From Bacillota bacterium (lineage in GTDB: Bacteria; Bacillota_I; Bacilli_A; ML615J-28; CAG-698), in contig JAEZSA010000168.1 in the NCBI GenBank assembly GCA_023422115.1, positions 1-18,471 on the forward strand: 18,471 nucleotides of DNA, read 5' to 3'. Position numbers and translations under genes: made by a program. How positions within the stretch are numbered: position 1 is the first letter of the stretch; each line of letters starts with the position of its first letter. This document shows, piece by piece, positions 1-7,729 of the stretch. The notes beneath the pieces were generated by a model. That model was not told where the DNA came from. It ran no database searches and was given only the letters and a program-made list of their open reading frames with translations.

Positions 1-56
1 TTAACTATTTGTCTTGTAAATAATTTTTCAACTGCCTTCATTCTAGGGGGACACAT
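1..56 (-). CDS. Possible 5' end of an unidentified gene, cut by the window edge
   Basis: Downstream of the rnf terminator a minus-strand frame stays open to the window edge. From the ATG at 54-56 it reads MCPPRMKAVEKLFTRQIV; a second ATG lies at 39-41. A purine-rich AAAGGGG lies about 11 bases before the first ATG and could act as a ribosome binding site, but the ATG also sits in the loop of a G+C-rich hairpin. No family is recognisable from so few residues. It may equally be non-coding. Confidence 0.25.
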   Translation of the reverse strand, partial: MCPPRMKAVEKLFTRQIV

Positions 57-62
57 TCCCCC
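44..62. other. G+C-rich hairpin downstream of the rnf operon
   Basis: A perfect 7-base-pair inverted repeat, AGGGGGA and TCCCCCT, encloses a five-base loop. On the plus strand a pyrimidine/T-rich stretch follows some 10 to 35 bases later; on the minus strand no T-run follows. It stands out in very A+T-rich DNA. It could be a leader structure of the next gene or a terminator; the sequence does not decide. Confidence 0.4.
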
Positions 63-146
63 TAAAACCCCTTTAATCTTTTCTTCTTTTTTTAATTATT
101 TAGTCTCATATCATTTACAATCATACATTTTCTGATGAGATAATGG

Positions 147-179
147 ATAAAAAAGCTCCATTTATGATAAACGGAGCTT
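147..179 (-). terminator. Rho-independent terminator of the rnf operon
   Basis: Read on the minus strand, the stem AAGCTCC/GGAGCTT (153-159 with 173-179) is extended by three A-T pairs past one mismatch and is followed by a run of six T. It begins five bases after the rnfB stop codon, so the operon and the short rnfB end here. Confidence 0.85.
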
Positions 180-184
180 AACTA

Positions 185-502
185 TTATTTGTCTTTTTCT
201 AATTCTGCATTGGCCTCTGCCAAATATTTTCGGATAATCTCTATTCCTTCTGGTTTGATTGGTTTACAATCAGCAGCATTTTTTTCTCCGCTGACAATTT
301 TTTCTGCAAGGCCACTACACCCAGGCATTCCACAAGCACCACAATTATAACCAGGTAACAATTGTGTTACTTTTTCGATTCTTTCATCGATTTTCACAAA
401 GAAAATTTTTGAGAAGATAGCAATTAGCACTCCGAAAAATGCACCGATACCTGCCAAAATGATAGGTGGTAAAAAATATTGAACAAATATACTTAAACTC
501 AT
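185..502 (-). CDS. rnfB: Rnf complex subunit B, short form lacking the ferredoxin-like domain
   Basis: RnfB normally receives electrons from reduced ferredoxin and passes them into the membrane Rnf complex. This protein has 105 residues. Residues 10-35 form a membrane anchor, followed by the motif LPGYNCGACGMPGC with Cys54, Cys57, Cys62 and a fourth, Cys79, which match the single [4Fe-4S] domain at the RnfB N-terminus. Family members I know of are roughly 180 to over 300 residues and continue into a domain with two further [4Fe-4S] clusters; that part is absent here. A terminator starts five bases after the stop, so a frameshift hiding the rest is unlikely. It starts one base after the rnfA stop and is the last gene of rnfCDGEAB. 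The identity is secure; how it accepts electrons without the ferredoxin domain is unknown. Confidence 0.9.
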   Translation of the reverse strand: MSLSIFVQYFLPPIILAGIGAFFGVLIAIFSKIFFVKIDERIEKVTQLLPGYNCGACGMPGCSGLAEKIVSGEKNAADCKPIKPEGIEIIRKYLAEANAELEKDK

Positions 503-503
503 T

Positions 504-1079
504 TTAAATTACCCCCGCAAACTTAGCAAATATCATTGCCATAATTCCGGCACTAATTAGAGCAATAGGAACCCCTTTAAATGCTTTTGGGACATTTCCA
601 TTGTCAATTTTTTCTCGTAAAGTGGAGAAAATATACATTACCAGTAAGAATCCAACTGCTGAAGCAAAAGAAAATACAAGGGCAGTTAAGAACGTGTATT
701 CTTCACTACCTACAATCGTTGCCATTCCTAATACAGCGCAATTGGTTGTGATTAATGGTAAATATATTCCTAAACTCTTATATAGAGGTGGTGATACTTT
801 CTTCACAAACATTTCGATAATTTGAACTAATGAAGCGATAACCAAAATGAAAATGATTGTTTTCATATAAACCATTTCAAAAGCGACTAGGATATAATTA
901 TATAATGCCCATGATATTACACTAGAAAGGGTAATCACAAAAACAACAGATAATCCCATGCCTACCGCTGATGAACGTTTACTTGAAACTCCCATAAATG
1001 GACATATTCCTAAGAAACGCGATAAAAGTACATTTTCAATAAGGACTGCACTAAAAGCAAGTGTTAAGATTTCTTTCAT
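504..1079 (-). CDS. rnfA: Rnf complex subunit A, integral membrane protein
   Basis: RnfA is one of two homologous six-helix membrane subunits (with RnfE) that form the core of the Rnf ion pump. The 191 residues match the usual family length and are hydrophobic throughout. Two cysteines, Cys26 in FLGICPFMG and Cys114 in TTNCAVLG, sit at the positions expected to help bind the intramembrane iron-sulfur cluster shared with RnfE. The gene start overlaps the end of rnfE by four bases (ATGA) and rnfB follows after a single base, so translation is probably coupled. Nothing appears degraded. Which ion is moved, Na+ or H+, cannot be told from the sequence. Confidence 0.95.
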   Translation of the reverse strand: MKEILTLAFSAVLIENVLLSRFLGICPFMGVSSKRSSAVGMGLSVVFVITLSSVISWALYNYILVAFEMVYMKTIIFILVIASLVQIIEMFVKKVSPPLYKSLGIYLPLITTNCAVLGMATIVGSEEYTFLTALVFSFASAVGFLLVMYIFSTLREKIDNGNVPKAFKGVPIALISAGIMAMIFAKFAGVI

Positions 1080-1705
1080 CCTTTTTTCACCTCTTTTTTC
1101 TGATTACGAATCGCTGCAACAACCCCTAATAATAACCCCAAAATAATAAATGCTCCTGGAGGACTCACAAAGAAACTTGTGAATACTTGTGCTGTATGAT
1201 TAGGATCTAAATTTAATTGTAAATTTCCCCAAATTGTAATAGTTCCGCTCGATAAAAATTCACGAACAAAAGAGATAATAGCTAATACAATCGTATAACC
1301 GATTGCCATTCCAGCACCATCTATAATACTATCTAGTGGTTTATTTTTTGATGCATATGCTTCTGCCCGCCCTAAAATAATACAGTTAACAACAATTAAA
1401 GGAATAAAGATTCCCAAACTCTCATGAAGTGCTGGTAAGAAAGCCGCCATTAACATATCAACTAAGGTTACTAAAGTAGCAATTACAACAATAAATATAG
1501 GTATTCTTATTTCGTTTGGAACAATATTCCTAATTAGAGAAATAATTAAATTAGAGAATACCAATACAAATAAAACAGCAACACCCATTCCCAATGCATT
1601 TTCTACTGACTTGGTGATGGCTAACGTTGGGCACAGACCAAGAATAGAAACTAAAATAGGATTTTCTTTGATGATTCCTTTTGTAAAGTTCTGTAATTTT
1701 GTCAT
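1076..1705 (-). CDS. rnfE: Rnf complex subunit E, integral membrane protein
   Basis: RnfE pairs with RnfA in the membrane core of the ferredoxin:NAD+ oxidoreductase. It has 209 residues and multiple hydrophobic helices. Cys25 in ILGLCPTLA and Cys108 in VVNCIILGRAEA match the paired cysteine positions of RnfA and are the likely ligands of the shared intramembrane cluster. The family signature NCIILGRAEA distinguishes it from RnfA. It lies eight bases after rnfG and overlaps rnfA by four. The short polar tail (KNQKKEVKKG) after the last helix is lysine-rich and probably cytoplasmic. NqrD of the related Na+-NQR enzyme is the alternative family name, but the presence of RnfB and RnfC makes this an Rnf operon. 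Confidence 0.95.
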   Translation of the reverse strand: MTKLQNFTKGIIKENPILVSILGLCPTLAITKSVENALGMGVAVLFVLVFSNLIISLIRNIVPNEIRIPIFIVVIATLVTLVDMLMAAFLPALHESLGIFIPLIVVNCIILGRAEAYASKNKPLDSIIDGAGMAIGYTIVLAIISFVREFLSSGTITIWGNLQLNLDPNHTAQVFTSFFVSPPGAFIILGLLLGVVAAIRNQKKEVKKG

Positions 1706-1713
1706 ATTAACAC

Positions 1714-2262
1714 CTAAGAAGCTTTCTCAAACAGGGATTTGTTCACTGTGTAATGATTGATTGCTGCGATGAGACCATTTTTAACAGCATTAGAAGATAT
1801 TGTTGCTCCTGAAATAATTTCAAAAGAATAATCTTGAATATTTTCTCCAGAAACAGTGAAATCATGACCTACTACCTTGGAGCCAATACTAGCTGTTTCA
1901 TCTTTTGCAGTTACAACTTGAACATCTACTATTGTATCATCAGCTAGTGTAATACCCACTAATGATACAATTGAACCACCATAACCTTTTTTTGATGTTT
2001 GATAAATAATCATAGTAAGTTTCTCATCTACATAACCAAAATAGATTTTTTCAATACCTGAATCTAAGGTGTATTCGGTTGTTTCCTCAGTAAAGCGCTC
2101 GCATTCAAAATATCCTTCTAGCACTTCTTTTAGTTCATTTTCTTCACGAGCAGCAATAATTGGTGCTGTAATACTATTTACATAAGCTAATAAAACTCCA
2201 GCAACAATTCCTAAAACGACTAACAACAAGCTATACTTTATAGTTTTCGGCATTTTTTCCAT
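1714..2262 (-). CDS. rnfG: Rnf complex subunit G, covalent FMN-binding protein
   Basis: RnfG carries a covalently bound FMN on the outer side of the membrane and relays electrons within the complex. It has 182 residues. One N-terminal helix (about 9-31) anchors the protein, followed by a soluble FMN-binding domain with GYGG at 93-96 and the attachment motif SGATISS at 151-157; Thr154 is the expected site of phosphoester-linked FMN, normally added by the flavin transferase ApbE. No apbE is present in this window. The gene shares one base with the rnfD stop (TAATG), which indicates translational coupling. Compare the related domain at the C-terminus of the neighbouring RnfD, where the motif is altered. 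Confidence 0.94.
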   Translation of the reverse strand: MEKMPKTIKYSLLLVVLGIVAGVLLAYVNSITAPIIAAREENELKEVLEGYFECERFTEETTEYTLDSGIEKIYFGYVDEKLTMIIYQTSKKGYGGSIVSLVGITLADDTIVDVQVVTAKDETASIGSKVVGHDFTVSGENIQDYSFEIISGATISSNAVKNGLIAAINHYTVNKSLFEKAS

Positions 2263-3989
2263 TATTTTGCCTCCCCTGAAGTGATTTCTAATTGGCTAAT
2301 ATAATCCAGTGCCAATTTAGCAACATCAAGATATAGAACTGAAGTCTGTGTTGCGGTTGCAATTATTTCAACATCAGCTAAATTATTCTGCTTTTCGATA
2401 ATACTATTAGGTAATACATCTTCTGGATGAATACCAGTCCAAGCCGTATAGTTTGGATTTGTATAAGATTCAAGATCTTTAGTATTGGATGATAATGCTA
2501 TCATCTCACCATTTTTATTAAAAGTAACAAGAAACGTAACGTTACGCGCATATCCAGAAGGACGATTGGCAATAATGGTAAGAATAGTATTATCGTCTTC
2601 CATCTTTACATCCTTTAGATATGGATATTTCGCATAATTCTTAGCTTCAAAAGCAGCAATTTTTGTTGCATATGAAGTTAAATATTCTTCTGACTGATAA
2701 ACTTTATCTTTTACTTCTACAATATTTCCCATTAGATCAACGAGTACAATTACTTTTTTATTACCAACATAAGTTGTATATTCAAAATTTTTACTATCAT
2801 AATTTTGTTTCACACTAGCAACTTCTACATCTTCTGGTGTAAATGTCACAGTATTAGCAAAAGATATAATTGGGTAACTACTAATTCCAATTAATAGTAA
2901 AGCAATCATACCATATCGCAAAGCGATCTTTGACTTCTTCGATTCGATTCTAGTTCTTGCCGCAAGACGATCAATGATTACAGTAAATAGATTCATGACC
3001 ATGATTGCACTGGCAACACCTTCAGGCATATTACTCATATAGCGGAATAAAACAGTTAGCACACCTAATCCAAGAGCAAAAATAACTTTTCCATTCGGTG
3101 TTTTTGGAGTAGTAACAGGTTCTGTTGCCATAAATATTGCACCAAACATTAATGCACCACTAAATATTCCGAATAAAGGATAGCGTAAATCTAGAGCATA
3201 GCCATTAAAAGCACCTATAATATAGGTTAATACAAATACCGTACTTACATAAATTACCGGTACTTGCCATTTAATCACCTTTCTTACTACCAAATATATA
3301 AAGGAAAGGATGCACAATAAAGCGCTAGTTTCTGCCATTGAACCAGGAACATTTCCTAAGAAAAAGTCGCCTATCGTGCCATAAGATCCTACCAATTGAT
3401 CCATGCTTGCAAGAGGATTCGCAGCAAAATTGGTCATTGGTGTAACACCAGCCATAATCTCTACTTCCATTGGATTAGCATAGCCGCCATTTTTTACAAT
3501 TACACCATAATAAGCAGCACTAATAAATAGGTAACCAACTAGAGCTGGATTAAAAATATTATAACCAAATCCACCAAATAGGATTTTACCAATAATTGTT
3601 GCAAAAAAACAACCAATGATTAAAACCCAGACAGGTGTGTTTATGGAAAGCATCATCGCTAGGATAATTCCAGGTATTGGAGCAAATGAATTTTTCACTT
3701 TTTCTAAAGGTTTTTTGTCTTTGAAAAAATATTTATAACTGATAAATTCTAATAACCAACTAGTAAAACCACCAATGAAAACAAAAGTAAGTGGTTTAAT
3801 CATAGTCCAGAATGATACATTATCTAAGTTAATATATGGGATTAAGCCATTTTTTACCCATCCAAATAGTATTAGAGGGATTAAAGCAAAGATAAAATCA
3901 CGCATGATAATATCAGTACCATATTCTTTTCTATCAGCTTTACGAATAAAAGGTTCTTTTCCTAATAAAAATCTTCTTTGTTCTGTCAT
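2262..3989 (-). CDS. rnfD: Rnf complex subunit D with an extra C-terminal RnfG-like (FMN-binding) domain
   Basis: RnfD is a polytopic membrane flavoprotein of the Rnf complex. Residues 1 to about 350 look like an ordinary RnfD, with many membrane helices and the motif GSMAETSA at 216-223; Thr221 matches the covalent FMN site of the NqrB/RnfD family. The protein is 575 residues, against the 310-360 I expect. After one more hydrophobic segment (about 355-380) comes a soluble domain of about 190 residues. Its end, EIIATATQTSVLYLDVAKLA at 541-560, aligns with the flavin site of RnfG, EIISGATISSNAVKNGLIAA, and GYAR at 479-482 parallels its GYGG. Thr547 is retained but Ser-Gly are replaced by Ala-Thr, so covalent flavin binding there is doubtful. 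The ribosome binding site AGAGGT lies inside the end of rnfC; rnfG follows with a one-base overlap. Confidence 0.9.
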   Translation of the reverse strand: MTEQRRFLLGKEPFIRKADRKEYGTDIIMRDFIFALIPLILFGWVKNGLIPYINLDNVSFWTMIKPLTFVFIGGFTSWLLEFISYKYFFKDKKPLEKVKNSFAPIPGIILAMMLSINTPVWVLIIGCFFATIIGKILFGGFGYNIFNPALVGYLFISAAYYGVIVKNGGYANPMEVEIMAGVTPMTNFAANPLASMDQLVGSYGTIGDFFLGNVPGSMAETSALLCILSFIYLVVRKVIKWQVPVIYVSTVFVLTYIIGAFNGYALDLRYPLFGIFSGALMFGAIFMATEPVTTPKTPNGKVIFALGLGVLTVLFRYMSNMPEGVASAIMVMNLFTVIIDRLAARTRIESKKSKIALRYGMIALLLIGISSYPIISFANTVTFTPEDVEVASVKQNYDSKNFEYTTYVGNKKVIVLVDLMGNIVEVKDKVYQSEEYLTSYATKIAAFEAKNYAKYPYLKDVKMEDDNTILTIIANRPSGYARNVTFLVTFNKNGEMIALSSNTKDLESYTNPNYTAWTGIHPEDVLPNSIIEKQNNLADVEIIATATQTSVLYLDVAKLALDYISQLEITSGEAK

Positions 3990-3993
3990 GATA

Positions 3994-5295
3994 TTACCTC
4001 TTCAACAATAAAGCTTTCGCTTTACCAACACTTTCCGTCAATTCAATTCTTGATGGACAAATATAAGAACACAAACCACATTGCATGCACTTTTCTGGGT
4101 GATACTCACTTAATAATTCTTTATCTCCAGCATCTAGTGCATTTTTTATTTGTACTGGTGATAAAAAGGCAGGACAATGTTCTACACATTTACCACAGCC
4201 TAAACAACTATAAACAGTATCATCAATTAGTTTCGGCATGATAATCACACTTGTTAATGCACGATGAACAACCATTGAATCAAAAGGAATGCCTTTCCCT
4301 GTCATTGGTCCACCAGCAATAAAATAGGCTTCGCCTAAATCATCGATATATCCACCAATGGATTTAATAATATCATTTAATTTTGTTCCAATCTTCACGT
4401 AAACATTTTGTGGGTTTTTAAGTCCACGTCCTGAAATAGTAATCATTTTCTCAACAAGTGGCATATTGTATTTAACTGCTTTATAAATTGCTAATGCCGT
4501 AGCAGCATTATTTACTACAGCGCCTACTTCACTTGGTAATGCTTGATATGTTCTTTTCATGATTTTTTGAACAAGATACTTTTCCCAACCAGCAGGATAC
4601 TCATCTTTCACTAAAAATAAGCTAATTTCTGGTTCAGCATCAATATATGGTTTCATTTTTTGGATTAATTCTACTTTATTTTTCTTGATTGCGATAACTG
4701 CTTTATTTACATCAACAGCTTTCATAATGAATTTAATCCCTTGAATTAATTCATCCATCTGGTTTTTCATAATTGTATAATTATCACTAATATATGGTTC
4801 ACATTCTACAGCATTAATAATAACTGTCGTAATATGACAATTTCCCATGTATTTTACATAAGCAGGAAAGCCGCTTCCTCCCAGTCCTACAATACCGCAA
4901 TTCTTTATTTTCTCAATGATTTCTGCACTAGTTAATTCAGCGATGTTATTTTCTTTTATACTTTCAATTTTAGTTTCTAAAAAATCATTTTTAATTTGAA
5001 TTGTTGGGACCATTTTCCCAGAACTATGCCACATTTTTGTATCAATTGCAATGATTTCACCACTTACTGATGCATGAATGGGAGAAGGAAATCTTCCCTT
5101 TTTCATCGCGATTGTTTGCCCTAGTTTCACTTTGTCTCCTGCTTTTACTAGTAGCTCACAAACAGTGTCTTGTTCAATAAGTGGGATATATACATACTCT
5201 GGTGTTAAGTATTCTCCATAAGGTGTTGCGGAAGATAATTCCTTATGTCCCTTATGTTCACTAATATAAATTCCCTTTATTTTTGAAAAAATCAC
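3994..5295 (-). CDS. rnfC: Rnf complex subunit C, NADH-binding iron-sulfur subunit
   Basis: RnfC is the peripheral subunit where NAD+ is reduced (or NADH oxidised) using FMN and two [4Fe-4S] clusters. The 433 residues are the normal clostridial-type length. In order there are an N-terminal barrel-sandwich domain (about 1-100), the nucleotide/flavin-binding segment GLGGSGFPAYVK at 137-148, NAVECEPYI at 161-169, and two ferredoxin-type motifs, CLGCGKCVEHCP at 364-375 and CMQCGLCSYICP at 403-414. The start is GTG at 5293-5295 with ACGGAGGT five bases upstream, a near-perfect ribosome binding site. It is the first gene of rnfCDGEAB, the order typical of Bacillota. The end is four bases before rnfD. 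Confidence 0.95.
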   Translation of the reverse strand: MIFSKIKGIYISEHKGHKELSSATPYGEYLTPEYVYIPLIEQDTVCELLVKAGDKVKLGQTIAMKKGRFPSPIHASVSGEIIAIDTKMWHSSGKMVPTIQIKNDFLETKIESIKENNIAELTSAEIIEKIKNCGIVGLGGSGFPAYVKYMGNCHITTVIINAVECEPYISDNYTIMKNQMDELIQGIKFIMKAVDVNKAVIAIKKNKVELIQKMKPYIDAEPEISLFLVKDEYPAGWEKYLVQKIMKRTYQALPSEVGAVVNNAATALAIYKAVKYNMPLVEKMITISGRGLKNPQNVYVKIGTKLNDIIKSIGGYIDDLGEAYFIAGGPMTGKGIPFDSMVVHRALTSVIIMPKLIDDTVYSCLGCGKCVEHCPAFLSPVQIKNALDAGDKELLSEYHPEKCMQCGLCSYICPSRIELTESVGKAKALLLKR

Positions 5296-5300
5296 GTTAA

Positions 5301-5308
5301 ACCTCCGT
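5301..5308 (-). promoter_or_regulatory. Ribosome binding site that fixes the GTG start of rnfC
   Basis: ACGGAGGT on the minus strand ends five bases before the GTG codon at 5293-5295. It supports the non-ATG start of rnfC. Confidence 0.8.
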
Positions 5309-5324
5309 TCTTTATACCTTGAAT

Positions 5325-5353
5325 ATTATATCACAAACAAAAAAATATTTCCA
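5325..5353 (-). promoter_or_regulatory. Promoter of the rnf operon with extended -10 box
   Basis: On the minus strand TGATATAAT (5325-5333) is an extended -10 element with a perfect TATAAT. Seventeen bases upstream is a poor -35 (TGGAAA, 5348-5353), so the promoter probably depends on the extended -10. The half-site TTGTGA, as found in sites for the redox regulator Rex, overlaps the -10, but no matching second half is present. Confidence 0.7.
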
Positions 5354-5366
5354 TTTATATATAAAT
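5353..5366. repeat. Perfect 14-base A/T palindrome upstream of the rnf promoter
   Basis: ATTTATATATAAAT is its own reverse complement. It lies between the stop codon of the glycoside hydrolase gene and the -35 region of the rnf promoter. It could be an operator, or a very weak terminator for the hydrolase gene since T-rich sequence follows on the minus strand. In such A/T-rich DNA a chance origin is also possible. Confidence 0.35.
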
Positions 5367-5369
5367 TTT

Positions 5370-7673
5370 TTACTTGATTAGATCAACAAGAACCCATAAG
5401 AATTTACCTGTTGTGTGTCCCCAAATTTCTTTATATACTGCATTATTTATGGTTGGCCAATACGGAGCATCAAAATCCTCATAAGTTCGAATCCCCACTG
5501 GTAAAGCTCCGACCATTTGGTCAGAAAAAGCAACATATAGTGGATGATAATTGTATCCTTCCCCATACATTCCTGAAGATGCAAATGGATTTTTTCCAAG
5601 AATCCATTCTAATTGATTAATCGCTACTTGTTGAAGTTTCTCACAATCAAAAAACTGTGCTAATAAAGAAACAGCCTTTACTTTACTCAATAAAGTAGCA
5701 TGGAATCCTCTTCTTGTAACTGCTATCGGAAATTTTCTTAAATAAACATCTTTTCCTAGTGGAATTCCCGTTTTAATTTGTGATTTTAGAATTTCTAACG
5801 CTCTATCTGGATTACCAATAGTACGAACAATGGTAAAATGATCAATATTAATCTTATTTAAATCATATACATGTCCTGGTAATAAATTATAAGGTGCTGC
5901 AACATCACAAGTTGTAAGAATATACTCTTTATATAACTCCAAACCCTTTTTCCATTGAAGATAGTTTGGATTTTCAGGAGCAACTTCAGCCAATCGTACT
6001 AAACCTTGAATCGGTGTTTGTTCATGTCCTCGATGCTCATAAGCTAATATATATTGATGTTTAGGATCTTCATAAAAGAATCCACGGAGAGGCTTTTCCC
6101 AATTAGGATATTCTTGTTGTTGGCAAGCAAGAATATCATTCGCATATTTCATTCCAATTTGAATATATTTCTCTTCTTTGGTAATCGCATATAATTCAGC
6201 TGCCGCTAAAGCACCATCACCTGAAGTCTGAGCGATAATACTTGGACCCCATCTTCTCGTATATACTCCATCCTCATATCCTCTTTGACCAAAACTAAAA
6301 TCTGCTTTCGCTGCTCGTAAACACCAATCAGCAAAAATAGGATCTTCTTCCATAAATAATGTATAAGCCAAGGCTTCAGCCGCAGCAGCACAGAAGTTTT
6401 CAAATGGTCCATTTTCAGCATTACTACAAATCACTGTTTGGTTGTCCGGTGTTAAAATGTTATCTCGCCAAATTCGATAAGAAACAGCTAAAGCCCTGCT
6501 TCCATCACCAAATCTTGTTCTTAAAAGCCAATTAATTCCTACTTTAGCTTCTTCTAAAAGGCGCTGATATAATGTTTGGTCTTTATCTTTCATCTTAAGT
6601 GCTAATTCTATAATTGCATGTGCCATCTCTGCTGTACAAATTTCAAATTGTGATACATCACCAGCATCATGCCAACCACCAAAATTAGGAACACTACGAC
6701 CATCTTCATGAACAGTACGACAATTTAAATGACAAGCACTATGAACACCAGCAATGTCTTCCCCACAGCGTAGTAAGCGTAGAAAGTTCATACTTTTCCA
6801 AATAGAAGATAAATAAGGATTTTGATCAATTAAAAAAGGTTTGGTAGTTCGACTATCAATTTTGAGATAATATTCTCCTGCTTCTTTCCATTTTGAAAAA
6901 TCTAATAAATAAAAACTCCCTACATTGGTTATTACACTTTGTGGTTTTCCTGTAAACACTATTTTGTCGGCTGTATTATATAGATAGAACTCTTCACTAT
7001 CTGTTTTTTCAACAACAGCAATCTTCTCTTTATCACAAAAAAATCCACTATGACAATATGCAATTCGGTCTTGTAATTCCCAGCCTAAATCATAATCAAC
7101 TTCTACTTGTTCTACTGCAATTTCATTAATATATACTTTTAATAATGATTCTGCTTCTGGGGGACATCCCATTAAAAAAGGAGTAATACTAATTTTCTTT
7201 ACCTTATCACGATGAATACGACCCACTTCCCAAATAACATGATTCCATTGATTAGGAAGCAAACTTGGTGCATGAAGAACTTCTTCCCCCGTATTCCCGA
7301 AAGTAATATGAAAGTAAAAATTATGATAACCGATAGCATCAATATAGATCCAAGTAGATACACGATTATATTCTATTAGATTTTGTTCAGGAAAATCGAT
7401 TACAACACCGCAAGAAGGACGTGGTGACACGTTCTCAATGTTGGTGTTCGCAGTAATTAAAAGGCTACTATCATTGTTTTTAGTCATTGTTTTGTCAATT
7501 TCAATGGTTGCTTGACCATTTAAAGTAACATGATCAATACTATCTCCTTGATAGAGTACTTTTCTTTTTAAAACCTTTTTCTCTTGCCAGCGTTTTTCAG
7601 CACAATTACTAAAATCATCTTTCATCTCTTTACGAGCTTCCAAACTATTCCTTATTAATTCATCAATTTTCAA
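5370..7673 (-). CDS. Glycoside hydrolase family 9 (cellulase/cellodextrinase-like), probably cytoplasmic
   Basis: Family 9 enzymes cleave beta-glucan chains or cello-oligosaccharides by inversion. The chosen start is TTG at 7671-7673, giving 767 residues: GGAGGA lies seven bases upstream, whereas the ATG farther up at 7739 falls inside the promoter. Residue numbers follow this start. About 40-190 look like a beta-sandwich, possibly carbohydrate-binding; about 205-285 resemble the Ig-like domain that precedes many family 9 catalytic domains; the catalytic (alpha/alpha) barrel follows. GGWHDAGD at 332-339 holds the two expected catalytic aspartates, and Glu749 in YKEIWGH near the end is the probable general acid. 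There is no signal peptide, membrane segment or dockerin, so the likely substrates are imported oligosaccharides. Exact specificity (glucose, glucosamine or other units) cannot be read from the sequence. Confidence 0.85.
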   Translation of the reverse strand: MKIDELIRNSLEARKEMKDDFSNCAEKRWQEKKVLKRKVLYQGDSIDHVTLNGQATIEIDKTMTKNNDSSLLITANTNIENVSPRPSCGVVIDFPEQNLIEYNRVSTWIYIDAIGYHNFYFHITFGNTGEEVLHAPSLLPNQWNHVIWEVGRIHRDKVKKISITPFLMGCPPEAESLLKVYINEIAVEQVEVDYDLGWELQDRIAYCHSGFFCDKEKIAVVEKTDSEEFYLYNTADKIVFTGKPQSVITNVGSFYLLDFSKWKEAGEYYLKIDSRTTKPFLIDQNPYLSSIWKSMNFLRLLRCGEDIAGVHSACHLNCRTVHEDGRSVPNFGGWHDAGDVSQFEICTAEMAHAIIELALKMKDKDQTLYQRLLEEAKVGINWLLRTRFGDGSRALAVSYRIWRDNILTPDNQTVICSNAENGPFENFCAAAAEALAYTLFMEEDPIFADWCLRAAKADFSFGQRGYEDGVYTRRWGPSIIAQTSGDGALAAAELYAITKEEKYIQIGMKYANDILACQQQEYPNWEKPLRGFFYEDPKHQYILAYEHRGHEQTPIQGLVRLAEVAPENPNYLQWKKGLELYKEYILTTCDVAAPYNLLPGHVYDLNKINIDHFTIVRTIGNPDRALEILKSQIKTGIPLGKDVYLRKFPIAVTRRGFHATLLSKVKAVSLLAQFFDCEKLQQVAINQLEWILGKNPFASSGMYGEGYNYHPLYVAFSDQMVGALPVGIRTYEDFDAPYWPTINNAVYKEIWGHTTGKFLWVLVDLIK

Positions 7674-7680
7674 CGCTTTT

Positions 7681-7688
7681 TCCTCCGT
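7681..7688 (-). promoter_or_regulatory. Ribosome binding site deciding the TTG start of the family 9 hydrolase
   Basis: ACGGAGGA on the minus strand is followed by seven bases and TTG at 7671-7673. No comparable site precedes the upstream ATG codons, which overlap the promoter. Confidence 0.8.
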
Positions 7689-7700
7689 TTTATAGTTACT

Positions 7701-7729
7701 ATTATACATGATTCTTGTTTTTAAGTAAA
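7701..7729 (-). promoter_or_regulatory. Promoter of the family 9 hydrolase gene
   Basis: TTTACT (7724-7729), a 17-base spacer and a perfect TATAAT (7701-7706) on the minus strand. It lies between the recO terminator and the hydrolase ribosome binding site, so this gene is a separate transcription unit. Confidence 0.8.

Noticed and set aside
185..502. rnfB as a frameshifted or truncated pseudogene
   Set aside because: The operon terminator begins five bases after the stop, all four cluster cysteines and the membrane anchor are intact, and no remnant of a ferredoxin-like domain is seen downstream.
601..825. Plus-strand open frames opposite rnf, phoH, der and rluB
   Set aside because: All lie antisense to well-recognised genes, have no family resemblance or convincing ribosome binding site, and fit chance open frames.
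5325..5345. Rex (redox regulator) operator at the rnf promoter
   Set aside because: TTGTGA overlaps the -10 box, but the opposite half-site is not recognisable, so the match is too weak to list as a site.
5370..7673. Hydrolase gene as part of a mobile element
   Set aside because: No transposase, integrase, flanking repeats or tRNA were seen, and base composition looks like that of its neighbours.
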